Origin: Faecalicatena fissicatena
GTDB lineage: Bacteria > Bacillota > Clostridia > Lachnospirales > Lachnospiraceae
Direction: 5' to 3'
Assembly: GCA_001028025.1 (NCBI GenBank)
Contig: LDAQ01000056.1
Coordinates: forward strand, 1-64,000
DNA: 64,000 bases
The position numbers and the translations under genes are program-made. Below are positions 61,793-64,000 of the stretch, in pieces. A model generated the notes under the pieces. The model was not told where the DNA came from and did no database searches. It worked only from the letters and a program-made list of their open reading frames with translations. The stretch's first letter is position 1; each line of letters begins with the position of its first letter.

Positions 61793-62611
61793 TCAGCCGG
61801 CGCTGTCCGCAGGCAGCACTGCCAGTGCCTGGCTCCCCATCTCCAGATAGCGCTGTTCAGCCACTTCCTTTCTGTATCCGGTAACGCACTCGTCCTGATT
61901 GGGATCATTAAAATAATAATACTCTTCATCCCACCCCACCAGCAGCAGACAATGTTCCTCCGCAGGCCATGTATAATAGTTTCCCGTTTCCAGTATGGTC
62001 CAGCCTTTTCCCTCATAGGTCGGCTGCATGTCAATCGTCGCCCAGATAATCACCGGAACTCCCTGATCAATATATTCCTCCGTAATCTGTTCCAGCCGCG
62101 TGCCAGTCAGGTCTTTCACCTGCTCCGCGCCTGCCGCCGAAACGAGCGCATCATGGATCACCGGTGCAAAACAGCCGAACCCACTGCCCGTCCTGGGATC
62201 TCCGATAAAATAATCGTAGGGACTGTTGCCGTAATACTCTCCGTCCTTCTCATAATAAGTCCCAATCCTCAGATAATTGTCAATAAAGTCATCCACAGAA
62301 ATATCATATCCTGCATACTGCAGCGCCATAACAGTGGTTACGCTCTCGCAGCCTGTAGGATAATCGCTCTGGCTCAGGAATGGAACCGACAGAATCTTCT
62401 TTTCTGTCTGCTTTTTGAAAGAGCCGGGCGGATTCTGCTTATCGCTGTCCTCCACCCGGCTCTCTGCTATTGCCGTTTCTTCATTTCCTGTAGCAGTCAT
62501 ATTTCTCTGCCCTGCTTTTGTATACAAAATACTGGCAGCCGCAATACCGCCAATCAGTATAATTCTGCCCCACGGCCTTCTATAACTGCTGTGTCTGCGT
62601 TTCTCTGCCAT
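61793..62611 (-). CDS. Membrane-anchored C39-like cysteine peptidase
   Basis: A 272-residue protein with one N-terminal membrane helix (about residues 15-33) and an extracellular peptidase_C39_2-type domain. The catalytic cysteine is in YPTGCESVTTVMAL, the histidine in EEHCLLLVGWDEE and the Asp/Asn in FNDPNQDE. Such proteins are widespread in Firmicutes and cleave unknown extracellular peptides. The start at 62611 was chosen as the first Met before the basic stretch and helix; its RBS is weak and a longer start (62683) cannot be excluded. Confidence 0.85.
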   Translation of the reverse strand: MAEKRRHSSYRRPWGRIILIGGIAAASILYTKAGQRNMTATGNEETAIAESRVEDSDKQNPPGSFKKQTEKKILSVPFLSQSDYPTGCESVTTVMALQYAGYDISVDDFIDNYLRIGTYYEKDGEYYGNSPYDYFIGDPRTGSGFGCFAPVIHDALVSAAGAEQVKDLTGTRLEQITEEYIDQGVPVIIWATIDMQPTYEGKGWTILETGNYYTWPAEEHCLLLVGWDEEYYYFNDPNQDECVTGYRKEVAEQRYLEMGSQALAVLPADSAG

Positions 62612-62715
62612 ACTGCACCGCTGTATAAGCTTCTTATATATATTATAATCACTTAGGATTGTCCCATATTCTGAAGTACGCAAAATAACGGTGCATAAAT
62701 TTTCTGCTTATCTCT

Positions 62716-63675
62716 TTACTTCCCGATAACTTCCAGAACGTCCTCTTTCTCCGGCATTGAACGGATCGCGCCTTTACGGGTAGTAATCAGTGCTGCCGCC
62801 GCATTTGCAAAGGTCATCATCTCCCCTAACTGCTCTTCCGTCAGATCCTCAATTCCATGCTCCAGCACATAGTTCAGTGAGCTTCCGCAGAAAGTATCTC
62901 CGGCGCCTGTTGTCTCGATTGTATTCATTGTGAAGCCGCCCCGCTCCACACGCATGCCTTTATAATACGCGCGGCTTCCGTCTTTGCCGAGCGTCAGCAG
63001 AATCAGCGGAATATGGTATTTCTCCTGCAGATACTGGATTCCCTCATCATAATCCTCTTTCCCGGACACGAACTGGATCTCATTGTCGGAAATCTTCAGA
63101 ATATCGCAGAACTGGAAACCATATTCCATCTGTTCCTTCGCCAGTTCCAGTGAACTCCAGAGCGGCGGGCGCAGGTTCGGGTCAAAAGAAATCAGAAGCC
63201 CGTTCTCTTTTGCTATATCCAGCGCTTTTTTCGTAGCCTCACGGACGCCGTCGTGTGTCATGGACAGGGTTCCAAAATGGAACAATCTTGCCTTCTTCAA
63301 AAATTCTGCATCAACCTCGCCGGCTGTCAGCTTCATATCCGCGCCCGGATTGCGGTAGAAAGAAAACTCCCGGTCCCCGTCAGGGAAGGTATGTACAAAA
63401 GCAAGCGTTGTATTCACATCCGCATCCATTTTTAAGTTCGAGGTATCAATTCCCGCTTCATCCAGCGTATTTTTCAGCAGAACCCCAAACTGGTCCTGCC
63501 CCACTTTTCCAAGAAATGCCGTCTTCTTCCCCAGCTTATTCAGCATGGCAAGCACGTTGCAGGGAGCGCCGCCAGGGCATGCCTCGAACATATTGTTTCC
63601 CTGTTCACTCTCACCATTCATTGTAAAATCAATCAGCAGCTCTCCCATTGCGATTACATCAAATTGCTTTTCCAT
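62716..63675 (-). CDS. PfkB-family carbohydrate kinase (probable fructokinase)
   Basis: A 319-residue ribokinase-fold kinase. GELLIDFT and CPGGAPCNVLAMLNKLG at the N terminus and ETTGAGDTFCGSSLNYVLE near residue 250 (with the catalytic Asp of GAGD) are the two PfkB signatures. The sequence is closest in my recall to bacterial fructokinases (ScrK type), which make fructose 6-phosphate. It is monocistronic with a GGAGA box; no sucrose hydrolase lies next to it in view. Confidence 0.9.
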   Translation of the reverse strand: MEKQFDVIAMGELLIDFTMNGESEQGNNMFEACPGGAPCNVLAMLNKLGKKTAFLGKVGQDQFGVLLKNTLDEAGIDTSNLKMDADVNTTLAFVHTFPDGDREFSFYRNPGADMKLTAGEVDAEFLKKARLFHFGTLSMTHDGVREATKKALDIAKENGLLISFDPNLRPPLWSSLELAKEQMEYGFQFCDILKISDNEIQFVSGKEDYDEGIQYLQEKYHIPLILLTLGKDGSRAYYKGMRVERGGFTMNTIETTGAGDTFCGSSLNYVLEHGIEDLTEEQLGEMMTFANAAAALITTRKGAIRSMPEKEDVLEVIGK

Positions 63676-63751
63676 AGACCTGTCTCCTTATTCCTGTATT
63701 TGTTATAAGTTTAACGCAAAACAAAACTTTATGCAATTCTTTTATAAAACT

Positions 63752-64000
63752 CTAATTAAAATAAACCAGTTCCTCTATCGCCTCATCATCCTCTATATAC
63801 TCTGCTTCCAGAACCGGCCCTACACCCCCGTATACAGAGACTCTAGCGAACCCGATTTTAGCCCGTATCTTTACCCACTGCCCTTTTTTCAGTTTCGGAG
63901 CATAGGCGCTTTTACATACATATCCCAGAAATGTAGTATCATCTGCACAGCAGGTCATTGCCATACGTCCCGGCATAAACACCTTTGACGGAAAGCCCTT
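63752..64000 (-). CDS. YcgQ/TIGR03943-like protein, C-terminal part (partial at window edge)
   Basis: The 82 codons visible resemble the C-terminal domain of the two-component YcgR/YcgQ (DUF1980) membrane family: KVFMPGRMAMTCCADD, FLGYVCKS and the GQWVKIRAKI barrel strand. In the full protein this part lies outside the membrane after N-terminal helices. The partner permease would be beyond the window. The conserved CC after MT is typical of the family. Role unknown, perhaps metal handling. Confidence 0.7.
   Translation of the reverse strand, partial: KGFPSKVFMPGRMAMTCCADDTTFLGYVCKSAYAPKLKKGQWVKIRAKIGFARVSVYGGVGPVLEAEYIEDDEAIEELVYFN

Overview
The window looks like chromosome from an anaerobic, Gram-positive member of the Clostridia, most likely Lachnospiraceae. 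Supporting signs are the moderate GC content, split transketolase genes, an LL-diaminopimelate aminotransferase, a clostridial glnA plus ANTAR antiterminator pair, a monodomain Ni-CO dehydrogenase with its ferredoxin and FAD/NAD oxidoreductase, a PdaB-like deacetylase, YesM/YesN two-component systems, and strong GGAGG ribosome binding sites. No genus can be fixed from sequence alone. Most genes run on the minus strand.

Layout. 1-3207 (+): the end of inositol-3-phosphate synthase, then ribulose-phosphate epimerase and a two-subunit transketolase. 3452-16144 (-): a carbohydrate locus with two ABC permeases, a YesM-type kinase, a YesN-type AraC response regulator, an amidohydrolase, a sugar-binding lipoprotein, a very large GH106-like glycosidase, a dihydrodipicolinate-synthase-like aldolase and a 2-hydroxyacid dehydrogenase. 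Two promoters in it share the same three repeats. 16491-17702: an Fe-S nitroreductase and a small ferredoxin. 18020-24010 (-): a LacI-controlled operon with an AnmK-like sugar kinase and a ribose-type ABC importer, behind a consensus promoter with two operators. 24363-27729 (+): a BceAB-like ABC transporter. 27914-31821 (-): a GPH sugar symporter and a membrane EAL phosphodiesterase.

31950-38945 (-): TetR, an ECF transporter (S, T and a double ATPase) and a pair of ABC half-transporters in one compact run. 39464-43546 (-): a CO dehydrogenase operon with its Rrf2 regulator, both preceded by the same 21-bp dyad. 43795-43987: a probable type I toxin-antitoxin locus (31-residue holin-like toxin and an antisense RNA). 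44040-46221: an AraC/GyrI regulator and a coiled-coil cell-wall hydrolase. 46398-52502: a FadR-controlled pathway of unknown substrate (UroD-like methyltransferase, GntP permease, UPF0261 protein, metallo-beta-lactamase-fold lactonase and class II aldolase) with two matching operators. 52658-53666: decayed sequence and small membrane proteins. 53916-54123: tRNA-Pro and tRNA-Gln. 54320-58858: dapL, dapF, nitR-like, glnA and an HPr-like protein. 58988-64000: polysaccharide deacetylase, TetR and a divergent epimerase, C39-like peptidase, fructokinase, and the end of a YcgQ-like protein.

The most unusual content is non-coding. Two long fold-back elements (17706-18003 and 39111-39435, in opposite orientation) share one cloverleaf-like architecture. 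Their stem sequences differ, but each remains self-complementary, and the same asymmetric internal-loop motifs occur in both. This is the pattern expected of a structured RNA or mobile single-stranded element, and I do not recognise the family. A second repeat family, built on the palindrome GGGGTCAGACCCC, occurs at four loci, lies inside or at the ends of genes, and supplies stop codons.
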